IMG/VR virus record: IMGVR_UViG_3300050821_012097
Coordinates: 1-20,887 of that record
Strand: one strand, 5' to 3'
Source: a virus
DNA: 20,887 bases
The first letter of the stretch is position 1; each line of letters opens with the position of its first letter. A program made the translations under genes and the position numbers. Below the pieces are notes generated by a model that had not been told where the DNA came from, made no database searches, and saw nothing but the letters and a program-made list of their open reading frames with translations. Of the stretch, positions 5,945 through 13,310 are shown piece by piece.

Positions 5945-7233
5945 TATAGAAACACCGTGAGAGAGAGCAGTACGCCAGTGAACAGCACTGCAGGCACTTG
6001 GCGGTGTTGTGCTTCGGAGTGATCTGAGGTCCAACACCAGAGAGCATGAACAAAACCAGTTTCACCGCTAGTTGAGCGGCTCAGGAGAAATCCGGAAATC
6101 AGCGTTTCAAGGCTAGTTGGTGCCTGTTAATCATGCTCTCTGGTATTGGTGAATGCACGGACTGACGTGTAATTTGAACAAAACGCGCGTTCGCGGTGTG
6201 GAGTTCAACCGCCAAATGTCGGGGATCAGTACCGACCACCAACACCACTATTGCGCACACAAGTGGCTAAAATTGTGTAAGAGTCCAAATTGTTGAATGA
6301 CTCAACGTCGGATCGTACCGACAACTGGTTTGGTGGAAACCTTACTGGTGAAAACTCTACAATGAATTACACGACAACATAGATACATCTTGGCGTCGTT
6401 ACTGAATTTTTCCTTGTGACCTCTGCACTTGTTGCATGAAGGAACCCGGCGCAACGTCACAGAAGTATGCCGGCGTGAGTGATGAATAGCAATCGCGGCA
6501 TGAGAAAGCCTGGAGTCAGTAGATCATGGAACGGCTTGACGCTCGGAGAGACGAGAAAAATAGAAAAGTGCGGGTTTGATTCCCGATCAATTGCAGAGGG
6601 CTTGGTAGCGACGAGAGAGTGGTTCGAGTCCACTGATGTGCGACAGGGACGCAAAGGCATGGCAGGCTGGGAAGACAGCCACGGAATTGATGAATTGGTG
6701 ATGCGCGCAGGCATGCAAACAAAACCACTTCAAAGGTCTGTCAATACGATTCAACACATGGCATCGAAAGCATTGTTGAATAAGTGAATGGTGTGGTTCC
6801 GGCCAGTTGACAACATAGTTGGTATTAGCGACTTTCGACAAGCGATATTAGCAACGGAACTACGAATATAGCCCAACGCCGGCTGCTGTAATGGATTGAG
6901 GCCATTCTCGATGTGGCGACATCGGGGTAATCAAGAGCTTCGCACGAGAGCTTTCCTCTGATCGTGAGTGTAAGCGGCCCCGATCGGCCTGGCTTATAAG
7001 CGTCAGCCGCGTACACACAGGCCAAGGCAGTGGAATGCTGCCATGAATTCAGATATGGCTGTTCGGATGACGATCTGGTATTCCCTGTAAATCAAGATTT
7101 TGGCCGGCACTCTTGTAAATAAAACCGGACGATGATTACCCTACGCGCGGATGCGCAAAATCTGCCACATGATACGGTGGACGCAGGAACCAGTAACCTG
7201 CTGCGATGAACCCGGCTCCGTGCCGGGTTTTTT
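5945..7233 (+). ncRNA. Candidate large structured non-coding RNA (GOLLD/ROOL-type?)
   Basis: About 1.3 kb with no convincing protein gene but many precise helices, ending at an intrinsic terminator. Examples: 5951-5957/6002-6008; 6036-6049/6131-6144 (14 bp perfect, extended by 4 bp 6031-6034/6146-6149) enclosing the hairpin 6065-6079; 6218-6222/6232-6236; 6307-6311/6318-6322; 6371-6375/6395-6399; 6415-6420/6456-6461 enclosing 6431-6435/6451-6455; 6750-6756/6774-6780; 6793-6801/6855-6863 (9 bp, one G-U); 6909-6914/6919-6924; 6986-6991/7018-7023; 7026-7030/7038-7042; 7096-7102/7156-7162. Large ornate RNAs such as GOLLD and ROOL are known from phages, lie near or contain tRNAs, and are this order of size. 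Membership in either family is inference from size, context and structure; it may be a new class. Transcription could come from the 5170 promoter or a local one I do not see. Confidence 0.6.
7209..7233 (+). terminator. Rho-independent terminator
   Basis: AACCCGGC pairs with GCCGGGTT around a 5-nt loop (TCCGT), followed directly by a run of six T (7228-7233). It sits at the 3' end of the structured region and 160 nt before the next gene, so it ends the RNA transcript rather than a protein gene. Confidence 0.85.
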
Positions 7234-7392
7234 CACATCTAGTGACAATACACTCAACCCATGCCGTAGCAGGCTGCCGTCAGCGGGCGTGGGCAATTAA
7301 ACCACCGCAGTGCGCCATGGTGGTGTGGATGTGTGGACCACGGTTTTTCGGCTGCCAGGGGCGCGCGCTCGTCGTGATCATATTCTAGCAAG
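7234..7392. other. GC-rich leader upstream of MuF gene, nothing identified
   Basis: There is no credible ORF, clear promoter or Shine-Dalgarno here. Short inverted repeats (GTGG/CCAC near 7325-7342) are present but weak. It must contain, or lie downstream of, whatever drives the MuF gene. Confidence 0.4.
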
Positions 7393-8535
7393 ATGACCCT
7401 ATTAATCGACGTTGGCGCGTGCTGCGATGCGCATACTGATAGCACATTGGAGCATCTTCACAAGGCGATCGGTGAGGGTGATGATGACGCACTTTTTAAC
7501 CCACATCATTCCCCATTTATTTCTAAACTTATAGAACTGTTCACGCAGCGCGGCCTGTTGCGTCTCGATGGATTCCGCAACGAACTGACTCAGTGGCTCG
7601 CAGGTGAGCGTCACGTCGAAGGTTACAAGCTACCTCGCCCGGGTATGATGGATCGCTGGACCGATTCAGAAATCAAGTTGGTCAAGTTATACCTTGAGGC
7701 ATTCCCTCCTGGCGAATTCACGTTGGACGATTACATGCTGTGCGTGGATATGCTGGTGCAGAAATACTTGCCGGCTGATGCGTTGCGCACTGAGGCAGAA
7801 TGGCTCGCAACACGATCTGTTCTGATGGGGCGCGTGCAGGCCAACATGGCGAACTTGACCACCAAGCAGGCCGATATGTTGTTGGAAACGTTGCCTACTA
7901 CCGTGGCGGCTGCCGAATCAGAATTCCCGTTCACGCCAATACAGCGCGCCGTTCTCGAATACGCCAATGCGGCAGGTGCCGAAAATATCGTCAATTTACG
8001 CGAAGGTGCACGGCATGCCATCAAGACGATCATTCGCCTCAAAATGGCAGCACAGACACTCGGAACTGATCGACCATTAAATCGACTGCAAACTGAGTTG
8101 TTCGATTACTTCGGCGATCTCAATCGCGACTGGCGCCGGATAGCTTTGACAGAGGTTGCCGAAAACAGTAACCAAGGATACATCGCCAGTCTATCGCCAG
8201 GTACCTACGTTCGGCGCCAAGAAAGGTACAAGGGCGCGTGCCCATTCTGCCGCAAGATTGATGGTCGTGTGATGGAAGTTGTGCCGCCTGGTATGGCCGA
8301 TAAAGACGGTGAGACGCAGATATGGGTTGGTAAAACAAATATCGGTCGTAGTGCTGCGCCGCGTCGCCGCGTCGCTGGTGTGCTGATTGAGAGGCAACCT
8401 GATGAAAAATTTTGGGTCGCAGCAGGCGTTCAACACGTAAACTGCCGCGGCACATGGCTTCCAGAGATCACTGACTTACCCGGGGAAGACCCAGAATTTG
8501 GGAAATGGCTACGGGAAACACTGAGGAATAAATAA
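7393..8535 (+). CDS. MuF-like minor head protein (head morphogenesis)
   Basis: This 380-aa protein carries the C-terminal MuF signature: D-W-R-R-I-A-L-T-E-V (246-255), the pair C-P-F-C at 283-286 followed by K-I-D-G-R, and H-V-N-C-R-G-T-W at 348-355. In the family these Cys/His residues form a compact fold in a protein present in few copies per head, next to the portal, needed for head assembly and often injected with DNA. The N-terminal 200 residues are helical and unrecognised. No good Shine-Dalgarno precedes the ATG at 7393, so the start is less certain than the frame. Its stop overlaps the next start (TAATG). MuF domains are also a common building block of phage polyvalent proteins, matching its neighbours. 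Confidence 0.85.
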   Translation: MTLLIDVGACCDAHTDSTLEHLHKAIGEGDDDALFNPHHSPFISKLIELFTQRGLLRLDGFRNELTQWLAGERHVEGYKLPRPGMMDRWTDSEIKLVKLYLEAFPPGEFTLDDYMLCVDMLVQKYLPADALRTEAEWLATRSVLMGRVQANMANLTTKQADMLLETLPTTVAAAESEFPFTPIQRAVLEYANAAGAENIVNLREGARHAIKTIIRLKMAAQTLGTDRPLNRLQTELFDYFGDLNRDWRRIALTEVAENSNQGYIASLSPGTYVRRQERYKGACPFCRKIDGRVMEVVPPGMADKDGETQIWVGKTNIGRSAAPRRRVAGVLIERQPDEKFWVAAGVQHVNCRGTWLPEITDLPGEDPEFGKWLRETLRNK

Positions 8536-9152
8536 TGACTGACGCTATCAAATGGCCTGAAAAACCAACCTGTCATCAAGGCGGCATCCATGCAAGCGAA
8601 GAAGTATGGTGCCCTGCTGGTGTAAAGCTGCATCCAACCGATGGCACCATTCCAGCGTTCCGAACATGCAGTTATTGCGGATCGATGCATCATGAAGATC
8701 TCATGAACGCCATTGCGTCTGGTGCGACTATGGGTGGTGCCGACTGGAAGTATGGTTGGCCACACAAGTTCTATGTCGATAAAATTCCAAATCCGCATGC
8801 TGGCGTGCGCGAGTGCCGCGCCAGTACATCGCGCAGTGATCGCAATCCGATGCCAGAAGAAGAGCGTATCGCTGCCGGATATGATCCTGCTGAGATCAAA
8901 GAGGAAATCGTTACCACCAAGATCAATGGCGTCGTCGAGAATTCCAGATCGACTATTTCATTGATTTATAAAAAATGGACACCAGCGGCCGCGACGACGC
9001 ACGGCAAGTGGTACAACGAGCATTTCAAAGACCTTGAACCTGCTGCATTTGCGGCGTTGGCTGAAGTAATTTTCGAAAAAACCAAGATCCGATTCATCAT
9101 GGATGATCTCGGATTGAAGTTTTTGGCACCTCACATGGGTTATCAGGCATAG
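8535..9152 (+). CDS. Phage protein with zinc-ribbon-like CSYCGS motif
   Basis: This 205-aa protein is translationally coupled to the MuF gene (TAATG) and has TGAGGA 7 nt before its ATG. It has an N-terminal Cys/His cluster: C13, H15, H19, C26, then C-S-Y-C-G-S followed by M-H-H-E-D-L (about residues 45-55), which could bind one zinc ion. The centre (K-F-Y-V-D-K-I-P-N-P) and C terminus (F-I-M-D-D-L-G-L-K-F) resemble uncharacterised phage proteins with an R-T-C-S-Y-C-G-S start. No enzyme motif is visible. Being between MuF and other virion-side genes, it may be a minor structural or packaging factor; that is inference. Confidence 0.7.
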   Translation: MTDAIKWPEKPTCHQGGIHASEEVWCPAGVKLHPTDGTIPAFRTCSYCGSMHHEDLMNAIASGATMGGADWKYGWPHKFYVDKIPNPHAGVRECRASTSRSDRNPMPEEERIAAGYDPAEIKEEIVTTKINGVVENSRSTISLIYKKWTPAAATTHGKWYNEHFKDLEPAAFAALAEVIFEKTKIRFIMDDLGLKFLAPHMGYQA

Positions 9153-9154
9153 CC

Positions 9155-9490
9155 ATGAGTCAGATATCAAAAAAGTTACGTGATTGGGATGGCGATGGAC
9201 AAAAAGGTCTGTTATTTTTCTGTCCTGGTTGCAATAAGGCGCATTCTATCCGCACTGATGAAGGGGGATGGAATTGGAATGGCGATATTGAAAATACGAC
9301 TTTCATGCCATCGGTAAAAGTCACCTATCCAGCTTATCCTAAAGCTAGTGAAAAATTTAAAGAATGGCACACTGAACGTATCTGCCATTCATTCGTTAAG
9401 GATGGCATGATTCAATTTCTCGGAGACTGCACACATACGCTTGTTGGGCAGACTGTTCAGCTTGCAGATTTCCCGGAGCATTACGGATGA
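9155..9490 (+). CDS. DUF6527-like small protein
   Basis: This 111-aa protein starts 2 nt after the previous stop. It shows the pattern I associate with DUF6527: F-F-C-P-G-C-N-K-A-H-S near residue 21, G-W-x-W-N-G-D, M-P-S-V-K-V, then C-H-S-F-V-K-D-G-M-I-Q-F-L-G-D-C-T-H-x-L-x-G-Q-T-V-Q-L near the C terminus. The conserved Cys and His residues suggest a metal-binding fold. The family is small, common in proteobacterial phages and of unknown function. The gene ends in an ATGA overlap with the next large gene, so it belongs to the same operon. Confidence 0.75.
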   Translation: MSQISKKLRDWDGDGQKGLLFFCPGCNKAHSIRTDEGGWNWNGDIENTTFMPSVKVTYPAYPKASEKFKEWHTERICHSFVKDGMIQFLGDCTHTLVGQTVQLADFPEHYG

Positions 9491-11418
9491 TTCTATTTTT
9501 GAAATCATTGCGGGTGGGTCAGCCACCAGACGTAGGCGATCAACTCGAATTCGAAAGTGACCGCCACACCGACAAGGGTCCAGCGATCGGTAAGGTGACT
9601 GCATGCAAACCAACCGTCGATGGCTATTACGTCACGGTGTCATTTGGCGATGAGCAGCAATCGTTCTCGTGGGATGATCTGCGCGATGGAGCGATTAAGC
9701 ATAAGCATGCGTGGCTGATCAAGTCTACCATCGATGAGAGATACCAGCGCCTACTCGAACGTCGCACTGGTGGCGACAAGAGCGCCATGGCGCGCGAGGA
9801 TGCTATATTCACCGCCAAGGCGCGACGCTACACCAAACCTACTCCAGCGCAGATCGCCGCCGGCAACTATAAAAAGCCGCGCATTGCTTGGTATGGTCTT
9901 GAAATCGCCATTGAGAATCCTGCCGGATCAACGCGCAGCGGAATCAAGCCTAATGGCGATAAGTGGTCGACCAAGATGGTGTATCCATACGGATATTTTT
10001 GTCGCACTGAGGGTAGTGATGGTGATGAGGTGGATGTTTTCGTTGGTCCGGACGAAGACGCCAGGCAGGTCTATGTGGTTCACCAGCGCAAGGTTGGCGA
10101 CTGGGAAAAGTATGATGAAGACAAGGTAATGGTAAATTTCAAGGATGAGTCATCAGCCAAAACGGCATTTCTGGCGAACTATGACGATGCACGATTCCTC
10201 GGTCCCATCACCACAATGTCTGTCGATGAGTTCGTCGAAAAAGCCAAGAAAACTTATGAGAAACCTGCCATGATCAAAGCGCTATTATTCATTAAGTCCC
10301 ATGTCAAAGGCTATACCAGAAAAGACGGCACGGTTGTTGCGCCACATGAGGATAAGAGAAAAGCAAATTTAGCTGGACCAAGGCCGCAAGATTATGGCTT
10401 GACTATCGAGCTGGGTAAGGCGTTGAAATTCAACAAGCCAAGCCGTGTTCCTGGATTGCCACAAGAGTTATGGAATCGCGCTGGTGAGTTCAAAAGCAAG
10501 ATGATGACTGTTCGAAATAATAGGTATGAAAATTCAAAATTTAAAGATTCTGATCCGCTTGTAATTTTCAATCATCAGCGAAAACTTGTTGTTGAAAGAG
10601 ATGCTGTTGGGGATGCTTTAGCTGCTGCAAAAAATAAATCGAAAACACCTTTGATTGACGGATTGAACGCCGTTAGTGATCGTGAAAAACAAAAACAAAA
10701 AGTTGAAGAAGAACAAAAAGAAAATGAATTTATAAAAAAGTACATGGATAACCCAATCGCATCATCTTGGAAAAAAGACCTTGCTGAAAAGGTCAAAGAA
10801 GCTGCCAAACATAAATTCATGAAGATTGGCGGAGATCCAGATAAAGAAGCACGTCTGGCCACACTTGAAGCAATTGTGCGATTCGCTAAGAAAAAAGGTT
10901 GGGAAGTTGAGCATACATCAAAGGGCGGTTCGCGCGTATCATCGCGCTACATAAAAATACCTGGTCGTGGAACTGTTCGTGTTTCTGACCATTATTTGCC
11001 AATGACGCAACAGCGTGAATATAATCACAGTATTGGCCTCACTGGTCGATGGGATGATGAGGTAGTTGTCGACGATTGGCGTGATATGTCGATTCAAGAT
11101 TACATGTCTCGATTGGAGCATGGTGCAGATTGGCAGGAGCATAAACCAATGGCTAAATCTATACTGTTTTTCAAGTCGGATCACTTGTCACCATCGATGC
11201 GCGCCAAGATCGGTACCGTTGGCAGTACCAAACGCGCCGATGAGCCCGAGGACGTGTTCCTGGAGCCTGGTTCGCGCAAGTATCCAGTCAAGACGAAGGT
11301 CAACGGCGAGTGGAAGTACTCGATCAAACTGCTCGAAGCTGCCGCCGCGCGTGCGCGCATGGAGGGCCGGGCCGATCTGGCCAGCCGCGCCGACAAGATC
11401 CGCGCTGATCAAGCGTGA
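9487..11418 (+). CDS. Three-module polyvalent-type protein with InPase-like domain
   Basis: A 643-aa protein, ATGA-coupled to the DUF6527-like gene. It begins M-I-L-F-L-K-S. Residues 107-258 match the inorganic-pyrophosphatase-like (InPase) domain of phage polyvalent proteins: G-Y-F-C-R-T-E-G-S-D-G-D-E-V-D-V-F-V-G-P then Y-V-V-H-Q. At 262 a second module starts (M-I-K-A-L-L-F-I-K-S, then Y-T-R-K-D-G-T-V-V-A-P-H), with a Lys/Glu-rich coiled-coil stretch and a C-terminal part R-Y-I-K-I-P-G-R-G-T-V-R-V-S-D-H. At 555 a third starts (M-A-K-S-I-L-F-F-K-S) with R-K-Y-P-V-K and a helical tail. Each module border carries the hydrophobic-x-K-S/A motif, so proteolytic processing is plausible. The third module has its own ribosome site (11135-11139). 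Whether the InPase domain is an active pyrophosphatase is not known from sequence. Confidence 0.75.
   Translation: MILFLKSLRVGQPPDVGDQLEFESDRHTDKGPAIGKVTACKPTVDGYYVTVSFGDEQQSFSWDDLRDGAIKHKHAWLIKSTIDERYQRLLERRTGGDKSAMAREDAIFTAKARRYTKPTPAQIAAGNYKKPRIAWYGLEIAIENPAGSTRSGIKPNGDKWSTKMVYPYGYFCRTEGSDGDEVDVFVGPDEDARQVYVVHQRKVGDWEKYDEDKVMVNFKDESSAKTAFLANYDDARFLGPITTMSVDEFVEKAKKTYEKPAMIKALLFIKSHVKGYTRKDGTVVAPHEDKRKANLAGPRPQDYGLTIELGKALKFNKPSRVPGLPQELWNRAGEFKSKMMTVRNNRYENSKFKDSDPLVIFNHQRKLVVERDAVGDALAAAKNKSKTPLIDGLNAVSDREKQKQKVEEEQKENEFIKKYMDNPIASSWKKDLAEKVKEAAKHKFMKIGGDPDKEARLATLEAIVRFAKKKGWEVEHTSKGGSRVSSRYIKIPGRGTVRVSDHYLPMTQQREYNHSIGLTGRWDDEVVVDDWRDMSIQDYMSRLEHGADWQEHKPMAKSILFFKSDHLSPSMRAKIGTVGSTKRADEPEDVFLEPGSRKYPVKTKVNGEWKYSIKLLEAAAARARMEGRADLASRADKIRADQA
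11135..11151 (+). promoter_or_regulatory. Internal Shine-Dalgarno and start codon
   Basis: AGGAG (11135-11139) lies 9 nt before an in-frame ATG at 11149 that opens the third module, M-A-K-S-I-L-F-F-K-S. This could direct a separate 89-aa product ending at 11418, or be a relic of a once independent gene now fused to the upstream ORF. Confidence 0.45.
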
Positions 11419-11456
11419 TGCTAAGGTGGTGAAATACCCACCAATTGGTCACGGCG

Positions 11457-12389
11457 ATGCTGATACTTATGAAATCCGAGCAACTGGATCTGTTCGATAT
11501 GCCTGTGCATGTGGCGGCATCGGTCGACAAGAATGGTGTCAAACGCGCTGCGCACATGAGTCGGCGCCGGAAGCGAGTAGAGACATCGCCAATGGCGCAT
11601 ACCGAGACGCCATCGCAGTTGGATACTTTCATCGGCCGACATGGCGGACCAGCGCACTTAAAAGACACTCTCGAAAAACTCACACCTGAGCAGCGTGCCA
11701 AACTGATTGATGCCATGGCGCATATGGAAGGTATCGACCATGATGGTGTGATGAGTAGATTGGATCAGCAGCCTGTTCCAGTGATAGAGTCGGTCATTGT
11801 GCCAGAACCGGTACCAAAACCACCAAGCGTGCTGGATTACTTTGCCGAGGTCAAGAAAGAGTATCTTGACCTCACTAGCAAGCTCGACGCTGCGTTGGGC
11901 GCTGGTGCAATCACGATCGAGCAGCACGCCGATGCGACCGCCGGTGCCGCACGTGCTGGTGCGGCCGGTGCGTTGGCCGCATTGAATCCACCCATGAAGA
12001 CGTTCGGCTGGGATGCTGTCAAGTTATCAGATGCTTATACTGAGGAAGAATTACTGAGATTGCAGAAGGTTGTCCAGGGTGAGCATGCAAATCCGTTTGG
12101 TATTGATGGTAGCCGCTATTATGAGAACAGCAACCCGACTCTCAATTTGTACAACAAATCTGGCAGAAAAAAACTCGACAAGATCGCCATGGCAATGTTC
12201 TATCGCATGGGTGAGCGCAAGAAGCGCAATGAGGTTGAACTGGCAGAAGACCGCGCCGATCTGGCCGATGAGATGCACAACAATCCTGGCGGCCCGCGCG
12301 CCAAGGAGTTGATGGAGAAGATTATTCTGGCTGAGGCTGGACACCAAGCAAGCGAGCATCACGAAGCTGCTTCGCAAACTCACGAATAG
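11457..12389 (+). CDS. Virion-associated protein of unknown function
   Basis: About 310 aa. In-frame starts are TTG 11445, ATG 11457 and ATG 11469; none has a strong ribosome site. I chose 11457, giving M-L-I-L-M-K-S-E-Q-L-D-L-F, which matches the N-terminal motif of neighbouring proteins. It continues V-D-K-N-G-V-K-R and a basic stretch S-R-R-R-K-R, as in the other motif-bearing proteins. The middle is Pro/Val-rich (P-V-P-V-I-E-S-V-I-V-P-E-P-V-P) and then Ala-rich helical; the last 100 residues are charged helices (E-E-E-L-L-R-L-Q-K, R-K-K-L-D-K-I-A-M). No domain is recognised. Its 3' end overlaps a minus-strand gene by 68 nt. Confidence 0.65.
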   Translation: MLILMKSEQLDLFDMPVHVAASVDKNGVKRAAHMSRRRKRVETSPMAHTETPSQLDTFIGRHGGPAHLKDTLEKLTPEQRAKLIDAMAHMEGIDHDGVMSRLDQQPVPVIESVIVPEPVPKPPSVLDYFAEVKKEYLDLTSKLDAALGAGAITIEQHADATAGAARAGAAGALAALNPPMKTFGWDAVKLSDAYTEEELLRLQKVVQGEHANPFGIDGSRYYENSNPTLNLYNKSGRKKLDKIAMAMFYRMGERKKRNEVELAEDRADLADEMHNNPGGPRAKELMEKIILAEAGHQASEHHEAASQTHE

Positions 12390-12492
12390 CCGCATGGTCA
12401 CGCTTGTCGGCGTAGACAACATATGGCTTGAAACCGGCAGCGGCGAACCTGGTGCGCTCTATGCGCTTGCGCTCGGCGGTGGACTTGGCCAT
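12322..12492 (-). CDS. Small RHH/antitoxin-like protein, 56 aa
   Basis: This 56-aa minus-strand gene is coupled to the gene before it: the TAA at 12494-12492 shares a base with its ATG (TAATG). The product reads M-A-K-S-T-A-E-R-K-R-I-E-R-T-R-F-A-A-A-G, then V-V-Y-A-D-K-R-D-H-A-A-I-R-E-F-A-K-Q-L. An A-E-R-K-R helix, an A-G turn, a short strand and an I-R-E-F-A helix are typical of small ribbon-helix-helix-like DNA-binding proteins found in phages. It could be the autoregulator of this operon, acting at the palindrome 13319-13330; that is inference. The 3' end runs 68 nt into the convergent plus-strand gene. Confidence 0.65.
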   Translation of the reverse strand: MAKSTAERKRIERTRFAAAGFKPYVVYADKRDHAAIREFAKQLRDARLLGVQPQPE

Positions 12493-12764
12493 TATGCGCT
12501 AATTGCGCAATTTGGCGCAGTTAAATAATTATCCAATGATTCAAGAGTAGCTTCTATTCCAATATCCCCACAAACATTGCGGATAACCGGTGTGATTTCT
12601 TTTGCTTCGCCATTTTGATAAGTAACTGACATGGTACGAACGAATCTTTTTACATCGTAATGACCACCAAGATACTTACTGCGCTCTGTTGATGAAAATT
12701 TTTCTGTTCTTGTTTCAAGAAATGCTTCGAACTTTAATTCATTGTTTGATAATGTAGTTGTCAT
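12492..12764 (-). CDS. Hypothetical protein, 90 aa
   Basis: The third gene of the minus-strand operon starts 2 nt after the previous stop, with GGAG 7 nt before the ATG (inside the preceding codons). The product begins M-T-T-T-L-S-N-N-E-L-K-F-E-A-F-L-E-T and continues with S-K-Y-L-G-G-H-Y-D-V-K-R-F and V-T-Y-Q-N-G-E-A-K-E. It is soluble, mixed alpha/beta, with no recognised domain. It is lower in GC than the plus-strand genes, like the rest of this operon. Confidence 0.65.
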   Translation of the reverse strand: MTTTLSNNELKFEAFLETRTEKFSSTERSKYLGGHYDVKRFVRTMSVTYQNGEAKEITPVIRNVCGDIGIEATLESLDNYLTAPNCAISA

Positions 12765-12766
12765 GG

Positions 12767-12940
12767 TTAAACTCCAGCCAATTTTGCAATTTTTTTCAAT
12801 TCAGAATCAGATTTGAAGCATAGCGATAAGAACGTATCACCAACATCAAAAGCCTTTTTCTGTTCTTTAGCATGAAAATCCAAGTGCGAAATAATCGTCC
12901 ATATCAAATCACCTTTTTGTTTTATAGTCATTTTTTTCAT
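12767..12940 (-). CDS. Hypothetical protein, 57 aa
   Basis: Second gene of the minus-strand operon. ATG 12940 has GGAG 6 nt upstream (12950-12947), the same spacing as the first gene. The product is M-K-K-M-T-I-K-Q-K-G-D-L-I-W-T-I, then H-L-D-F-H-A-K-E-Q-K-K-A-F-D-V-G-D and S-E-L-K-K-I-A-K-L-A-G-V. It is short, helical and basic; no family is recognised. Ribosome-site quality and tight packing argue that it is translated. Confidence 0.6.
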   Translation of the reverse strand: MKKMTIKQKGDLIWTIISHLDFHAKEQKKAFDVGDTFLSLCFKSDSELKKIAKLAGV

Positions 12941-12977
12941 TACTATCTCCAGATAGGTTCATTTCGGCACCAGTTAA

Positions 12978-13274
12978 TCAAAGGTGTGTATCAAGTCCAG
13001 TTTCGGCGGTGAATATGCTTTGCAGGTGGTCGGCGTAGACGCCTGCATGTTGTGCAATTTCGGTAACTTTTACACCAAAATACTTGATGAATTTCATGGT
13101 GTATGTGTCATCGCTTTCAAGCGAAATTTTCACATAGTTGATACCTTTTTTTGCAAATCGTGCTGGAAGTTGAAACGATAATGCATCGCCATCAGCCAAG
13201 AAATTCTTCGCGCCGGTCATCGTAGCGAACTTATGTGAACCTAGTTGTTTCAAAATCATGTCTGCTGTTTTCAT
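12978..13274 (-). CDS. Conserved phage protein of unknown function, 98 aa
   Basis: First gene of the minus-strand operon. I chose ATG 13274 because GGAG (13284-13281) lies 6 nt upstream; the frame is open to an ATG at 13313, but that codon overlaps the predicted -10 box. The product begins M-K-T-A-D-M-I-L-K-Q-L-G, then F-A-T-M-T-G-A-K-N-F, L-S-F-Q-L-P-A-R-F-A-K-K-G-I-N-Y-V-K-I, D-D-T-Y-T-M-K-F and G-V-Y-A-D-H-L-Q-S-I-F-T-A-x-T-G-L. This pattern (MTGAKNF, GVYADxLxxIFxxxTGL) is familiar from many phage and plasmid small proteins of unknown function. Its lead position suggests an early or regulatory operon. Confidence 0.75.
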   Translation of the reverse strand: MKTADMILKQLGSHKFATMTGAKNFLADGDALSFQLPARFAKKGINYVKISLESDDTYTMKFIKYFGVKVTEIAQHAGVYADHLQSIFTAETGLDTHL

Positions 13275-13310
13275 TTCCATCTCCAGTAATTTTCCATCCG
13301 ATAAGTTCAT

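Noticed and set aside
6540-6650. tmRNA
   Set aside because: A tRNA-like half without anticodon is suggestive, but there is no tag ORF, no long acceptor stem ending in CCA and no matching 5' half.
6479-6787. 102-aa plus-strand ORF in the structured region
   Set aside because: No ribosome site, and its peptide includes C-G-F-D-S-R-S and W-F-E-S-T-D, which are just translations of T-arm-like RNA motifs. The overlapping helices explain the sequence better.
7206-7388. 60-aa ORF after the RNA terminator
   Set aside because: It begins inside the terminator hairpin, has no ribosome site and a composition unlike neighbouring proteins.
11066-11689. 207-aa plus-strand ORF overlapping the end of the InPase gene and the start of the next gene
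   Set aside because: Composition is Arg/Ser/Thr-rich as in shadow frames, it has no ribosome site, and both overlapped frames have better motif and coding evidence.
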